From: Sphingomonas sp. LR60 | GTDB taxonomy: Bacteria > Pseudomonadota > Alphaproteobacteria > Sphingomonadales > Sphingomonadaceae | Direction: 5' to 3' | Length of the DNA stretch: 64,000 bases | Assembly (NCBI RefSeq): GCF_036855935.1 | Contig: NZ_JASPFK010000001.1 | Location: forward strand, 717,501-781,500 | Shown here: piece by piece, positions 42,863-51,593 of the stretch | Numbering within the stretch: position 1 is the stretch's first letter | Layout: each line of letters opens with the position of its first letter | Translations under genes and position numbers: made by a program | Notes under the pieces: model-generated | Seen by the model: only the letters and a program-made list of their open reading frames with translations | What the model was told of the DNA's origin: nothing | Databases searched by the model: none

Positions 42863-45234
42863 TGCGCACGGTGCGGATCGCGCTCGGCGCCATCCTCGTC
42901 GCACTGCTGGCCGGAAACACGCCCGCCGCTGCCACCCCGGCAGATGCCGCGGCGATCGAACAGCGGATGGCGAGCGATCCCGAAGCGGCGCTGGCGATGG
43001 CGCAGAAGGCGCGTGCGCGACTGTCGCCGACGATGCTGCGCTCGGCAGACGGTGCGGCCTTGCTATGGCTGGCCGGGGAGGCGCAGGTTCGCGTCGGTGA
43101 CCCTCGCGGCGGGTTGCGCACGCTCGAACAGGCGCGCGAGATCGCCACCCGCGTCCCGACGCCCGCGCGATTGCTCGCCGACATCACCCTGTCGCAGGGG
43201 AGCGCGCTGACCGATGCCGGGCAGGTCGCCGACGCGCTGACGACGTTGCAGCGCGCGCACCGCATGTTCGTCGCGCTGCACGATCTCCGCAGCCAGTCGC
43301 GCGCGCTGATCCTCGTCGCGTTGCTTTATGCCAGCGCGCAGGATCATCTGACCGCGCTGCGCTATTTCGATCAGGTCGAGGATGGCCATCCCACCGATCT
43401 GGGGCTGGCGATGGCGGTCGACAGCGGGCGCGGCAACGCCTTGCTCGCGCTCGGACGCTTTACGGAGGCGCAAGGCGAGTTCCGGGAGGCACTGGCCGCA
43501 GCGCGCAGCCTGCGCAGCGGGCCGGTGATCGCGCAATCGCTCGGTGACCTGTCGCTGGCGCAAATGCGCAGCGGCGATCTCGCTGGTGCGGCGCGTAGCG
43601 TCGAAGCGGCATTGGCGGTGGCGCGCCGCCCGGACGCCTCGGTCATTCGGCCGCAATTGCTGGCCGCTGCGGCAGATGTGGCGCTGCGCCGCGGCGACCT
43701 CGCCCGCGCGCGTCGGCTCGTCGAAGAACGTTTCCAGGCGGTCGATCTGACGCATACGACCCTGACCGATCGCCATGCGCACGACGTCGCCTATCGCACC
43801 TTCGTCGCCAACGGCGATCCGGCGGCGGCGCTGCCGCATCTGGCCGCCGTCCAGCGGCTCGACGCACAGGCGACCGAGATCGCCCGCTCCACCAGCGCGG
43901 CGCTTGCCGCCGGGCGCTTCGACTATGCCAATCAGGAATTGCGGATCACCCGACTGAAGGCGGCGGGATTGGCGCGCACGATCGCCTACCAGCGCGCCAC
44001 CGCGCGGTCGGAGCGGTTGATCCTGTACGGTGTCGCCGGCGCGACGTTGCTGGTGATCGCCATGCTCGCGACCGGGCTCGCGCTGATCGGGCGCAGCCGC
44101 AACCGCGAGCGCGACGCCAACCGCGATCTGGCGGCGAGCAACGCGCAGTTGGAAAAGCTCTCGCAGGCCAAGACCGAGTTCCTCGCCACCACCAGCCACG
44201 AGATCCGCACGCCGCTCAACGGCATCCTCGGCATGACGCAGGTGATGATCGCCGACAAGTCGCTCGACGCGACGGTCCGCGAGCGGCTCAACGTCGTCCA
44301 TGCCGCCGGGCAGACGATGCGGGCATTGGTCGACGACATCCTCGACATGGCGAAGATCGAGACCGGGCGACTGACGCTGGAGAGCGCCCCGTTCGACCTT
44401 CATGCGACGATCGACGATGCGGCCCGGTTGTGGCGCGATCCCGCGCTGGCGAAAGGCTTGCGGTTCGAGGTCGACACGGTCGACGCGCCGCACTGGATCG
44501 TCGGCGATGCGGCCCGCTTGCGGCAGATCGTCTTCAACCTGCTGTCGAACGCGGTCAAGTTCACCGAAAGCGGGCTCGTCTCGCTGCGTGTCGCGTCGGC
44601 ACAAGGACGTTTGCTCGTCAGCGTCACCGATCACGGCATCGGCATGGACGGCGCGACGCAGCGGATCATCTTCGAATCGTTCCGCCAGGCCGATGCCAGC
44701 ACCACGCGCCGCTTCGGTGGCACCGGGCTGGGGCTGTCGATCTGCCGCAATCTCGCGCGCGCGATGGGCGGTGACGTGACGGTGGAGAGCCAGCTTGGGG
44801 AGGGCTCACGCTTCACGCTCGATCTGCCGCTGGTCGCCGCCGACGCCCCTGCCGAGGTCGTCACATCTGGCGGCCTGCTGATCGTCGAGCGCCAGCCGAT
44901 CGCGCGCGCGATGCTGCGGTCGTTGTTCGCCGCCCACCCGGTCGTCACCTTCTGCGATGCCGATGACGCGCTGGCGCGCGTTGCCGAGGTGCGTCCGCAG
45001 GTGGTGCTGATCGACGCCGGCACCTTCGGCCGCGTACCCGCCGACCTCGCCGCGCTGGTCGACGCCGCGGACGGTGCGCGGGTCGCGTTGCTCGGCCCCA
45101 AGCTGACCGACGAGGAGCGTTACGAGCTGTATCGCTCTGGCATCACAAATGTTATCGAAAAGCCTGTTCCCAAACAGGTGTTGGTGGACGCTATAGGTGC
45201 CATGCTCAGGCACCCTGTCAGGGATGCCGCGTAA
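42859..45234 (+). CDS. Membrane sensor histidine kinase with periplasmic TPR-like domain and degenerate receiver
   Basis: Signal transducer of 791 aa. A signal peptide (MMRTVRIALGAILVALLAG) leads into a helical, TPR-like periplasmic domain (about 30-385). A membrane segment (LILYGVAGATLLVIAMLATG) follows at about 388-410, then a short coiled coil and HisKA with TTSHEIRTPLNGILGM (His near 447). HATPase motifs: NLLSNAVKF, DHGIGMD, GGTGLGLSI. The C-terminal 115 residues are receiver-like and keep the phospho-site context VLIDAG (about 718), but the first acidic pair is replaced by IVERQ, so phosphotransfer there is doubtful. It overlaps the EAL gene and precedes a stand-alone receiver gene, suggesting a three-protein c-di-GMP circuit. 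Confidence 0.88.
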   Translation: MMRTVRIALGAILVALLAGNTPAAATPADAAAIEQRMASDPEAALAMAQKARARLSPTMLRSADGAALLWLAGEAQVRVGDPRGGLRTLEQAREIATRVPTPARLLADITLSQGSALTDAGQVADALTTLQRAHRMFVALHDLRSQSRALILVALLYASAQDHLTALRYFDQVEDGHPTDLGLAMAVDSGRGNALLALGRFTEAQGEFREALAAARSLRSGPVIAQSLGDLSLAQMRSGDLAGAARSVEAALAVARRPDASVIRPQLLAAAADVALRRGDLARARRLVEERFQAVDLTHTTLTDRHAHDVAYRTFVANGDPAAALPHLAAVQRLDAQATEIARSTSAALAAGRFDYANQELRITRLKAAGLARTIAYQRATARSERLILYGVAGATLLVIAMLATGLALIGRSRNRERDANRDLAASNAQLEKLSQAKTEFLATTSHEIRTPLNGILGMTQVMIADKSLDATVRERLNVVHAAGQTMRALVDDILDMAKIETGRLTLESAPFDLHATIDDAARLWRDPALAKGLRFEVDTVDAPHWIVGDAARLRQIVFNLLSNAVKFTESGLVSLRVASAQGRLLVSVTDHGIGMDGATQRIIFESFRQADASTTRRFGGTGLGLSICRNLARAMGGDVTVESQLGEGSRFTLDLPLVAADAPAEVVTSGGLLIVERQPIARAMLRSLFAAHPVVTFCDADDALARVAEVRPQVVLIDAGTFGRVPADLAALVDAADGARVALLGPKLTDEERYELYRSGITNVIEKPVPKQVLVDAIGAMLRHPVRDAA

Positions 45235-45287
45235 CGGGTATGAACGGTCGGCGCATTCGCCACCGTGCATCAGCTAGGAAGATTGAA

Positions 45288-45683
45288 ATGGCGGCGATGA
45301 CGGTGCTGTTCATCGAGGATGACAGGATGAACCGTCGGGTCGTGCGCGACATGCTGGACGTCGCCGATGTCGAGATGGTCGAGGCCGAGAGTGCCGAGAT
45401 CGGCCTGGCGCTGATCGACGAGCATGATTTCGCGATCGCGCTGATCGACTTGCGGATGCCGGGCATGGACGGGCTTACCGCGATCGGCCACATCCGCGCC
45501 CGCACCGACGCCAAGGCGCGGCTGCCGATCATCGTCGTCACCGCCGACACCGCGGTCGACCTGCGCCAGCGCTGCGTCGCGGCCGGCGCGAACGACGTGA
45601 TCTTCAAGCCGGTGGCGATGGACGAGTTGTTCGACGCAATGGGCCGCCTGCTCGCCGAAGACGGCGACGCCGCGCTGATCTGA
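45288..45683 (+). CDS. Single-domain response regulator (CheY-like)
   Basis: Receiver without output domain, 131 aa. The start at 45288 (MAAMTVLFIEDDRMN) has AGGA 8 nt ahead. The acidic pocket is IEDD (E10, D11, D12), the phospho-acceptor is in ALIDLRMPGMDG (D54), the Thr is in VVTADT, and the Lys is in FKPVAM. It sits 53 bp after the hybrid kinase gene, so it is the likely partner of that kinase and may replace its degenerate receiver. Target is unknown; the neighbouring EAL protein is a candidate. Confidence 0.92.
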   Translation: MAAMTVLFIEDDRMNRRVVRDMLDVADVEMVEAESAEIGLALIDEHDFAIALIDLRMPGMDGLTAIGHIRARTDAKARLPIIVVTADTAVDLRQRCVAAGANDVIFKPVAMDELFDAMGRLLAEDGDAALI

Positions 45684-45693
45684 TCGCGCTCCC

Positions 45694-45714
45694 ATCCCGG
45701 ACATGATCCGGGAT
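45694..45714. terminator. Hairpin between convergent genes
   Basis: ATCCCGGA CATGA TCCGGGAT, an 8-bp perfect stem in the gap between the response regulator and the methyltransferase gene. No T tract. Related to the CCGGACTTGATCCGG arms of repeat family 3. Confidence 0.4.
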
Positions 45715-45728
45715 ACGCTTGCTGCCTC

Positions 45729-46564
45729 TTACGCCTGCGGCCGCAGCGCAGCCGCCAGCGACGCCCCCGCACTGCCGCGCCGCGCCGGCTTGGGCTGATC
45801 GGGGAGGGTGACCAGCCGGTCAGAAAGATCATGTCGAATCGCTCCTCCGTCCGCCCGTCCGGCGCCGCCCGCGCCGCGAACGCCGCCGCCGCGCGCGCCA
45901 GCACGTCGCGGCGCAACGGATGACGCGTGGCGAGCACGTTGGCCGCCGCCATCCCGCGCAGATCGTCGAGCAACCGCCCGAACGAACCATACCGCACGGT
46001 CAGCGTCTCGCTGTCGGCGACCGGCAGCGTCAGTCCGGCGCGCACCAAAAGGTCGCCGGCCGAGCGAAGGTCGACCTGCGGATGCAGCCGCGCCACCGGA
46101 CGCTCGCCCTCGGCCTCGCGCAACACCGCGCGCAGCGTCGAGAGGCTGTTCCCGCCGACGAACGCGCCCAGGAACAGGCCGTCCGGCCGCAAGGTCCGCC
46201 GGATCAAGGTCAGCGCGCCGGGCAGGTCGCCGACGCTGTCGAGCGTCCCCGCCGCGACCACCAGGTCGAACGCGCCGTCCGCGAACGGCAGTCGATCCTC
46301 GTCGCCCTGCACCCCGCCCGCAGACCGCGCGAACGCAAAGCCCGGATCGAACCGCGCGACCCGTGATCCTGCGGGCGGCACGAAGGACGCATCGAAACAG
46401 CCGAGATCGAGCACATCGGTAAATTCGCGCTTCACCGCGCCCAACCGGTCGACGATCCCCTCGACCATCGCGGCGCGCAGAAAATCGTGGTCGGCGTAGC
46501 CGCTTGCGGCGCGGTCGCGACGAAGACGGCGCGCGGTGCGGTCGAAGATGTCGGGGGAGACCAT
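45729..46564 (-). pseudogene. SAM-dependent methyltransferase (BioC-like) with one-base frameshift near its end
   Basis: Class I methyltransferase, about 277 aa when repaired. The SAM site is VLDLGCFDASF, and the second motif is DRLPFADGAFDLVVAAGTLD, followed by GALTLIRRTLRPDGLFLGAF. The family is annotated as BioC-like or as an NDUFAF5 homologue (arginine hydroxylase/methyltransferase for complex I assembly). In the main frame, FDMIFLTGW runs into unrelated residues; adding one C to the CCCC run near 45805 restores PDQPKPARRGSAGASLAAAL then RPQA and a stop at 45729. Only the last 20 residues are affected. Divergent from comF. Confidence 0.8.
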
Positions 46565-46612
46565 GATGCCGGCGGCTTGTGCCCGTTCGCGGCGCGCGCC
46601 ACAAGGTCGGGC

Positions 46613-47341
46613 GTGCCGCCCCGTCTGCTCGCCCTCGGCCTACTCGATCTTGTCCTGCCGCCGCGCTGCCCCGGCTGCGGCGCGACCGTCGCAGGGCAGG
46701 GGCGCTTCTGCGCATCCTGTTGGTCGAGCCTGCGCTTCCTCGGTCCGCCCTGGTGCGCAGGCTGCAACGTGCCGTTCGCGTTCGATCGCGGCGAGGATGC
46801 GTTGTGCGCCACCTGTCTCGCCGATCCGCCCGCCCATGCCGGTGTCCGCGCGGCGGTCGGCTATGGCGATGTCGCGCGCACCGTCGTCTTGCGGCTCAAG
46901 TACGGCGGCCGCCCCTTCTACGCCGCGACGATGGCGGCGCTGATGCTACGCCATCTGCCCCCGGAGGCGGCGCGGCTGATCCCGGTCCCGCTGCATCGCC
47001 GCCGGTTATGGTCCCGCGGCTACAATCAGGCGGCACTGATCGCGACGGCTTTGGGCACGCGCGCGAACCTGCCCGTCGACGTGCACGCGCTGCAACGCCA
47101 TCGCGCGACCCCACCGCTCCGCGACCGGTCCGCGCGCGAGCGGCGCGCGACGGTCGCGGGAGCATTTCGTGTGACTGCGCGTGGCCGGGAGGCGGTGCGC
47201 GGCGCGTCGCTGGTGCTCGTCGACGACGTCTATACCAGCGGCGCGACCGCCGAGGCGTGCGTGAAGGCGCTGCGTCGCGCCGGGGCGGCGTCGGTCACGA
47301 TCCTCGCCTGGGCGCGCGTGCTCGACGGCGCAAGCGATTGA
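46613..47341 (+). CDS. comF: ComF family phosphoribosyltransferase-like protein
   Basis: Homologue of the competence protein ComF/GntX, 242 aa. The start is set at GTG 46613 (MPPRLLALGLLDLVLPP), with AAGG 6-7 nt ahead; longer frames run through the upstream gap. An N-terminal zinc-binding region has CPGCG, CASC, CAGC and CATC pairs. The C-terminal PRTase domain shows LIPVPLHRRRLWSRGYNQAALIA and the PRPP loop VLVDDVYTSGATAEA. The role is in DNA uptake in competent species and uncertain elsewhere. Followed by grxC after 31 bp, so the three small genes to 48063 may be one operon. Confidence 0.92.
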   Translation: MPPRLLALGLLDLVLPPRCPGCGATVAGQGRFCASCWSSLRFLGPPWCAGCNVPFAFDRGEDALCATCLADPPAHAGVRAAVGYGDVARTVVLRLKYGGRPFYAATMAALMLRHLPPEAARLIPVPLHRRRLWSRGYNQAALIATALGTRANLPVDVHALQRHRATPPLRDRSARERRATVAGAFRVTARGREAVRGASLVLVDDVYTSGATAEACVKALRRAGAASVTILAWARVLDGASD

Positions 47342-47372
47342 CAGCCGGGGTCGTCGCTCACACCTAGGGGCG

Positions 47373-47630
47373 ATGGCACAGGTCGAGATCTACACCAAAG
47401 CATTCTGTCCTTATTGCGCGCGCGCGATGAACCTGCTGGCGTCGAAGGACGTCGCGGCGGAAGAGACGGACATCGGCATGAACACCGCCAAGCGCGGCGA
47501 GATGATCGAGCGCGCCGGTGGCCGCACCACCGTTCCGCAGATTTTCATCGACGGCACGCACGTCGGCGGCTCCGACGACCTCGCCGCGCTGGAGCGTGCG
47601 GGCAAGCTCGACGCGCTGCTCGGCCGCTGA
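47373..47630 (+). CDS. grxC: Glutaredoxin 3
   Basis: Cytoplasmic glutathione-dependent disulfide reductase of 85 aa. The dithiol active site is FCPYC (C12, C15). The glutathione-binding pieces GGRTTVPQIFIDGTHVGGSDDL include the cis-Pro of TVPQ. Length and motifs match the GrxC class exactly. The next gene starts 7 bp downstream. Confidence 0.97.
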   Translation: MAQVEIYTKAFCPYCARAMNLLASKDVAAEETDIGMNTAKRGEMIERAGGRTTVPQIFIDGTHVGGSDDLAALERAGKLDALLGR

Positions 47631-47637
47631 CGATGCG

Positions 47638-48063
47638 ATGATCGTCTTCGATCTGCGGTGCGCGCGCGAAGGCCATGTGTTCGAGGCATGGTTCGCGTCG
47701 TCGGCCGCCTATGACGACCAGCGTGCGCGCGGGTTGCTGGCGTGCCCGTCGTGCGGCGCGGCGGAGATCGACAAGGCGGTGATGGCGCCCAATGTCGCGC
47801 CGAAGGGCAATCGCGGCGTCGCGCCCGCCGAGGCCAAGGCGTTGCTCGCCAAGATCGCAGAGGCGCAACGTTGCGCGCTGTCGGGATCGCGCTGGGTCGG
47901 CGGCGACTTCGCCGCCGAGGCGCGCGCGATGCACGTCGGCGACAAGCCCGACGCGCCGATCCACGGCCAGGCCAGCCTCGCGGAGGCGAAGCAACTCGCC
48001 GAGGAAGGCGTCCCGATCGCACCGCTTCCGCTGCCGGTGACACCGCCGGAGACGGTGAACTAG
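47638..48063 (+). CDS. DUF1178 family protein
   Basis: Small soluble protein, 141 aa, of the DUF1178 family (function unknown). The start MIVFDLRCAREGHVFEAWF is typical, with a CxxC-type pair in LACPSCGAAEIDKAVMAPNV that suggests a zinc knuckle. The middle contains GSRWVGGDFAAEARAMHVGD, and the end is ITPLPL-like (IAPLPLPVTPPETVN). It is usually found near grxC or a carbon-nitrogen hydrolase in alphaproteobacteria; here it follows grxC directly. Confidence 0.9.
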   Translation: MIVFDLRCAREGHVFEAWFASSAAYDDQRARGLLACPSCGAAEIDKAVMAPNVAPKGNRGVAPAEAKALLAKIAEAQRCALSGSRWVGGDFAAEARAMHVGDKPDAPIHGQASLAEAKQLAEEGVPIAPLPLPVTPPETVN

Positions 48064-48074
48064 CGAGTTTCCGC

Positions 48075-48168
48075 CGTCATTCCCGCGAAGGTGGGAATCC
48101 AGAACCTCTGACGGCGCGACTCTTGCGATAACCTGCGCGTCTGGATTCCCGCCTTCGCGGGAAGGACG
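48075..48168. repeat. Dispersed inverted repeat, family 1 (opposite orientation)
   Basis: Same ends as the copy at 8034, but the core reads in reverse (AGAACCTCTGAC ... ACCTGCGCGTCTGGATTCC). It occupies the gap between the convergent DUF1178 and HAD genes. Confidence 0.9.
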
Positions 48169-48177
48169 GCGGCGGGC

Positions 48178-48840
48178 TCAGTCCGCCGCCACCACCCGTT
48201 CGTGCAGCAACAATCCGCCGTCCTCCGCGACCTCTACCGACAGCGCCCCATAATCCTCGATGCTGCGATGCGCCGTCTCCAGCGGCGCATGATGCGTCGC
48301 GGTGACGACCATCACGTCCGCGCCCGCTGCCTCGCCCGCCGCGATCCCGGCTGGCGCATCTTCCCACACCAGACAGTCGCTTGCCGCCACGCCCAGCCGC
48401 TCGGCGGCGAGCAGGAAGCAGTCGGGCGCGGGCTTGCCGCGCTCGATGTCGTCGGCCGTCACCATCACCGCCGGTGCTGCCAGGCCGGCTGCGCGCAATC
48501 GCACTTCGGCCAGGGAACGCGGCGCGGACGTGACGATCGCCCAGCGTTCCGCCGGCAGGGCGCGCGTGAACGCCGCCGCACCGGGGATCTCGACCACATC
48601 GGCGACATCGTCGATCTCGGCCTGCAACAATGCCTCGAACTCTGCCTGCGGATCGACGCCCGGCGGCGCGAAGCGGCGGATCGTCTCGATGGCGCGGACG
48701 CCGTGCATCACCGCCATCAGCGCGTCGACGTCGATCGCGTGCTTTTCCGCCCAAGCCGTCCAGGCACGGATCGCCGAGGGGATGCTGTTGATCAGCGTCC
48801 CGTCCATGTCGAACAGGAAGGCGGCGTAGCGGCGGGTCAT
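48178..48840 (-). CDS. HAD family phosphatase (beta-phosphoglucomutase-like)
   Basis: Phosphohydrolase or mutase of HAD subfamily IA, 220 aa. The start at 48840 overlaps the leuA stop by ATGA. Motif I is [12 protein letters not shown], motif II is VTSAPRS, motif III is the Lys in [18 protein letters not shown], and motif IV is [12 protein letters not shown]. Sugar phosphatases of the YfbT/GPP type share this arrangement. The substrate is unknown; coupling to leuA may reflect only shared expression. Confidence 0.9.
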   Translation of the reverse strand: MTRRYAAFLFDMDGTLINSIPSAIRAWTAWAEKHAIDVDALMAVMHGVRAIETIRRFAPPGVDPQAEFEALLQAEIDDVADVVEIPGAAAFTRALPAERWAIVTSAPRSLAEVRLRAAGLAAPAVMVTADDIERGKPAPDCFLLAAERLGVAASDCLVWEDAPAGIAAGEAAGADVMVVTATHHAPLETAHRSIEDYGALSVEVAEDGGLLLHERVVAAD

Positions 48841-50495
48841 GCGCGGTTCGCCGCGGAGAGCACCGCGCGGACGCTGGCGGTGGCGATGTCGCTGTCGATC
48901 CCGACGCCCCACACGGTCCGTCCATCGCCGGTCTGGCATTCGAGATAGGCGACCGCCTGCGCCGTCGCGCCATGGCCGATCGCATGTTCGCTATAGTCGA
49001 CGACGTCCAGATCGGGGCCGGTGCTGTCGGCCAGCGCCGCGATCACGCCCGAGATCAAGCCGTTGCCGCGCCCCGACAGCGAGCGTTCCTCACCGTCGAT
49101 CGCGACCCGTCCGACGAACACGCGCTCTCCGGTCGCGCCGGTTTCCTCATAGTCGCGCAGCACGAACCGGTCGCCGTCGCCCGGCAGATACGCCGTCTCG
49201 AACGCACCCCAGATGTCGGCGGCGTTCAGCTCGCGGCTGCTCTCGTCGGCCAGCGCCTGCACGTGGCGGCTGAAGTCGGCCTGCATCCGCTTGGGCAGCT
49301 TCAGCCCCTTGTCCTGCTCCAGCACCCAGGCAACACCGCCCTTGCCGCTTTGCGAGTTGACGCGGATCACCGCCTCGTAACTGCGGCCCAGATCGGCGGG
49401 ATCGATCGGCAAGTACGGGACCTCCCACAAGGTATCGTTGCGCGCGGCCTGTGCGGCAAAGCCCTTCTTGATCGCGTCCTGATGGCTGCCCGAAAAAGCG
49501 GTGAAAACCAGATCGCCCGCATAGGGCGTGCGCGGATGCACCGGGATGTTCGTCGCATATTCGACCGTCTTCACGATCTCGTCAATGTTCGACAGGTCGA
49601 GCTGCGGGTCGGTCCCTTGCGTGTACATGTTGAGCGCCACGGTTACGAGATCGCAATTGCCGGTCCGCTCGCCATTGCCGAGCAGGCATCCCTCGACGCG
49701 GTCTGCGCCCGCCATCAACCCCAGTTCCGCTGCCGCGACCCCGGTGCCACGATCGTTGTGCGTGTGGAGCGAGATCACCACCGCGTCGCGGTTGGGGATG
49801 TTGCGCCCGAACCATTCGATCTGGTCGGCATAGACGTTCGGCGTCGCGCATTCGACCGTCGCGGGCAGGTTGAGGATGATCGGCGACTCCACAGTGGGGC
49901 GCAGCACCTCCATCACCGCCGCGCAAACCTCGACCGAGAAATCCAGCTCGGCGGTCGAGAAGGTTTCCGGCGAGTATTCGAACTGCCAGCGCGTGTTCGG
50001 GCGCTTGGCCGCTTCGTCGCGCAGCACCTTCGCCCCATCCACCGCGATCTTCCTCACCTCGTCCCGCGTCATCCCGAACACGATCTTGCGCCATGCCGGG
50101 CTGACCGCATTATAGACGTGGACGATCGCGGTCTTCGCGCCCTCCAGGCTTTCGAAGCTGCGCTCGATCAGATCGCGCCGCGATTGCGTCAGCACCTGGA
50201 TGGAGACATCGTCGGGAACGCGCCCATCGCGGACCAATCCGCTGATGAAGTCGAATTCGGTCGCGCCCGCGCTGGGGAAGCCGACCTCGATCTCCTTCAA
50301 TCCCACCTTCACCAGCAGGTCGAAGAAGCGCGTCTTCTTCTCGGCATCCATCGGATCGATCAGCGCCTGATTGCCGTCGCGCAGGTCGGTCGACAGCCAG
50401 CGCGGGGCACGCGCGATCGTGGTCGACGGCCAGCGTCGATCGGGCAGGTCGATGGTCGGAAACGGACGATATTTCTGGCTAGGATCGCGCAACAT
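48837..50495 (-). CDS. leuA: 2-isopropylmalate synthase
   Basis: First committed enzyme of leucine synthesis, joining acetyl-CoA and 2-ketoisovalerate. The 552 residues belong to the longer LeuA2-type class: [20 protein letters not shown] opens the protein, the catalytic barrel has [15 protein letters not shown], the metal site is [14 protein letters not shown], and the regulatory C-terminal domain carries [18 protein letters not shown] 50495 is better spaced from GAGAG than the GTG just before it. About 40 bp upstream lies a terminator-like hairpin preceded by a leucine-rich leader ORF, indicating attenuation by leucine supply. Confidence 0.96.
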   Translation of the reverse strand: MLRDPSQKYRPFPTIDLPDRRWPSTTIARAPRWLSTDLRDGNQALIDPMDAEKKTRFFDLLVKVGLKEIEVGFPSAGATEFDFISGLVRDGRVPDDVSIQVLTQSRRDLIERSFESLEGAKTAIVHVYNAVSPAWRKIVFGMTRDEVRKIAVDGAKVLRDEAAKRPNTRWQFEYSPETFSTAELDFSVEVCAAVMEVLRPTVESPIILNLPATVECATPNVYADQIEWFGRNIPNRDAVVISLHTHNDRGTGVAAAELGLMAGADRVEGCLLGNGERTGNCDLVTVALNMYTQGTDPQLDLSNIDEIVKTVEYATNIPVHPRTPYAGDLVFTAFSGSHQDAIKKGFAAQAARNDTLWEVPYLPIDPADLGRSYEAVIRVNSQSGKGGVAWVLEQDKGLKLPKRMQADFSRHVQALADESSRELNAADIWGAFETAYLPGDGDRFVLRDYEETGATGERVFVGRVAIDGEERSLSGRGNGLISGVIAALADSTGPDLDVVDYSEHAIGHGATAQAVAYLECQTGDGRTVWGVGIDSDIATASVRAVLSAANRA

Positions 50496-50533
50496 CACGG
50501 GCTCTCTTGTGCAGGAGCATCAGGGAAGGTCGG

Positions 50534-50593
50534 AAAAGCCCTTAGGCGCGTCGCGCGTGCGATGCACGCGTCGGAGTGTCCGCGCCTAAGGGC
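50534..50593 (-). terminator. leuA attenuator hairpin
   Basis: A perfect 13-bp stem (GCCCTTAGGCGCG with CGCGCCTAAGGGC, arms 50581-50593 and 50538-50550) with an inner hairpin (GCGTGC/GCACGC) is followed by TTTT (50537-50534) on the minus strand, about 40 bp before leuA. The leader peptide stop codon lies in its first arm, the classic arrangement for ribosome-controlled termination. Confidence 0.75.
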
Positions 50594-50630
50594 GCGTAAG
50601 TCGCAGAAGGAGGGCCGGACGGCGCGTCAT
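50586..50630 (-). CDS. leuL: Leucine leader peptide of leuA
   Basis: Short ORF MTRRPALLLRLTRP with four leucine codons in a run of five (CTC CTT CTG CGA CTT). It ends with TAG inside the first arm of the attenuator. Stalling at these codons when leucine is scarce would let leuA be transcribed. The ribosome site is weak (AGG, 10-12 nt upstream). Position, leucine content and the terminator fit make this a strong structural candidate. Confidence 0.7.
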   Translation of the reverse strand: MTRRPALLLRLTRP

Positions 50631-50733
50631 CGTTGCCGTGCCTAGCCCGCGACAATGCCCACTGTCCAGTGCGGCGGTCCGGTTGAGGAAAAGCAAGACT
50701 TCACGGTCATTAACGGCGGTTACAGGAGTTTGT

Positions 50734-51123
50734 ATGTTGCAGATCGTCTATATCAGCACGGCAACGGGCGCGGTCGACACCGCCGCGATCCTCGCCACGT
50801 CGCGTCGTAACAACACGCGCGATGGCTTGACCGGCCTCCTCTACACCAATGGCAAGCGCTTCCTGCAGGTGCTCGAGGGCGAAACGGCGAATGTCGAGCG
50901 GGCGCTGGCGCGGATCGACGCCGATTCACGGCATCGTGCGATGGTGGTGCTTTCGTCGCGCGACGTGTCTGCACGTGAATTCGGGGCCTGGGCGATGGCC
51001 GAACGCGTCGCGGGCGACGATGCCGACGCCTTCGTGGCGCGCGTCCGTGCGCTGGTCGCGCAGGCGTCGCCTTCGGTCCGCGCAACCTTCGACGGCTTCG
51101 TCCAGCTCCACCGCGCGGCCTGA
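50734..51123 (+). CDS. BLUF domain blue-light sensor
   Basis: Short FAD-binding photoreceptor of 129 aa with no output domain. The start MLQIVYISTATG has AGGAG 6 nt ahead. Key photocycle residues are visible: Tyr6 (IVYIS), the Asn pair in SRRNNTRDGLTG (26-27), Gln45 in FLQVLEGE, and Trp86 in GAWAMAE. Single-domain BLUF proteins act by binding partners, such as PixD or EAL/anti-repressor proteins. None is adjacent; the gene is divergent from leuA and stands alone on its strand. Confidence 0.93.
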   Translation: MLQIVYISTATGAVDTAAILATSRRNNTRDGLTGLLYTNGKRFLQVLEGETANVERALARIDADSRHRAMVVLSSRDVSAREFGAWAMAERVAGDDADAFVARVRALVAQASPSVRATFDGFVQLHRAA

Positions 51124-51191
51124 GATCATCGCTTGCCCGCCGCTCGGCAGGGCGTAATAATTTTCCCCGAAAAACAAGGGGGAGGGTGACG

Positions 51192-51557
51192 ATGCGAACG
51201 ATCATCATGGCTGCGGCGATCGCGACGGCCGCCGCAAGCGCAGCAGCGGCGGCGCAGACGGGCGACTATGGACCGGCGTTGCGCCGGATGCTGACCGAGA
51301 CGGCGGGTGGGCGCTGCCCCGACGATCTGATGGCCGAGCCGCTGCTGTCGGCATGTCGCGCGCAATTGCCGCAGATGCAGCCCGGCCTGACGGCGCTCGG
51401 CGCGATCGGCGACCTGTCGTTCATCAAGGCCGAAGGTGACGGCGATACGCGCGTCGAAACCTATGCGGTCAAGTTCGCGGGCGGAAAGACCGCGATCTGG
51501 AGCATCGGCCACCGCAAGGACGGCAAGTTCGGCGCGGCCTACTCGCTCGGGCAGTGA
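51192..51557 (+). CDS. Secreted protein of unknown function, 121 aa
   Basis: Unrecognised. A signal peptide (MRTIIMAAAIATAAASAAAAAQ) has a strong ribosome site (GGGAGG). The mature part has two cysteines (GGRCPDD, LSACRAQLPQ) and a C-terminal domain of beta character (IKAEGDGDTRVETYAVKFAG, GKTAIWSIGHRKDGKFG). The layout suggests a small periplasmic beta-barrel-like or SnoaL-like fold, but this is a guess. A strong hairpin follows the stop. Confidence 0.75.
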   Translation: MRTIIMAAAIATAAASAAAAAQTGDYGPALRRMLTETAGGRCPDDLMAEPLLSACRAQLPQMQPGLTALGAIGDLSFIKAEGDGDTRVETYAVKFAGGKTAIWSIGHRKDGKFGAAYSLGQ

Positions 51558-51559
51558 GG

Positions 51560-51586
51560 CCCGGCCCCGCGCGTCGCGGGGCCGGG
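51560..51586. terminator. Bidirectional hairpin between convergent genes
   Basis: Perfect 12-bp stem CCCGGCCCCGCG / CGCGGGGCCGGG with a 3-nt loop, in the 36-bp gap between the secreted protein and the YceI gene. It can serve both strands; no T tract. Confidence 0.7.
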
Positions 51587-51593
51587 AACATGG

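Noticed and set aside
45218..46564. 448-residue methyltransferase with a long novel tail
   Set aside because: The tail is out-of-frame translation after a single lost base; the -1 frame gives a natural ending at 45729.
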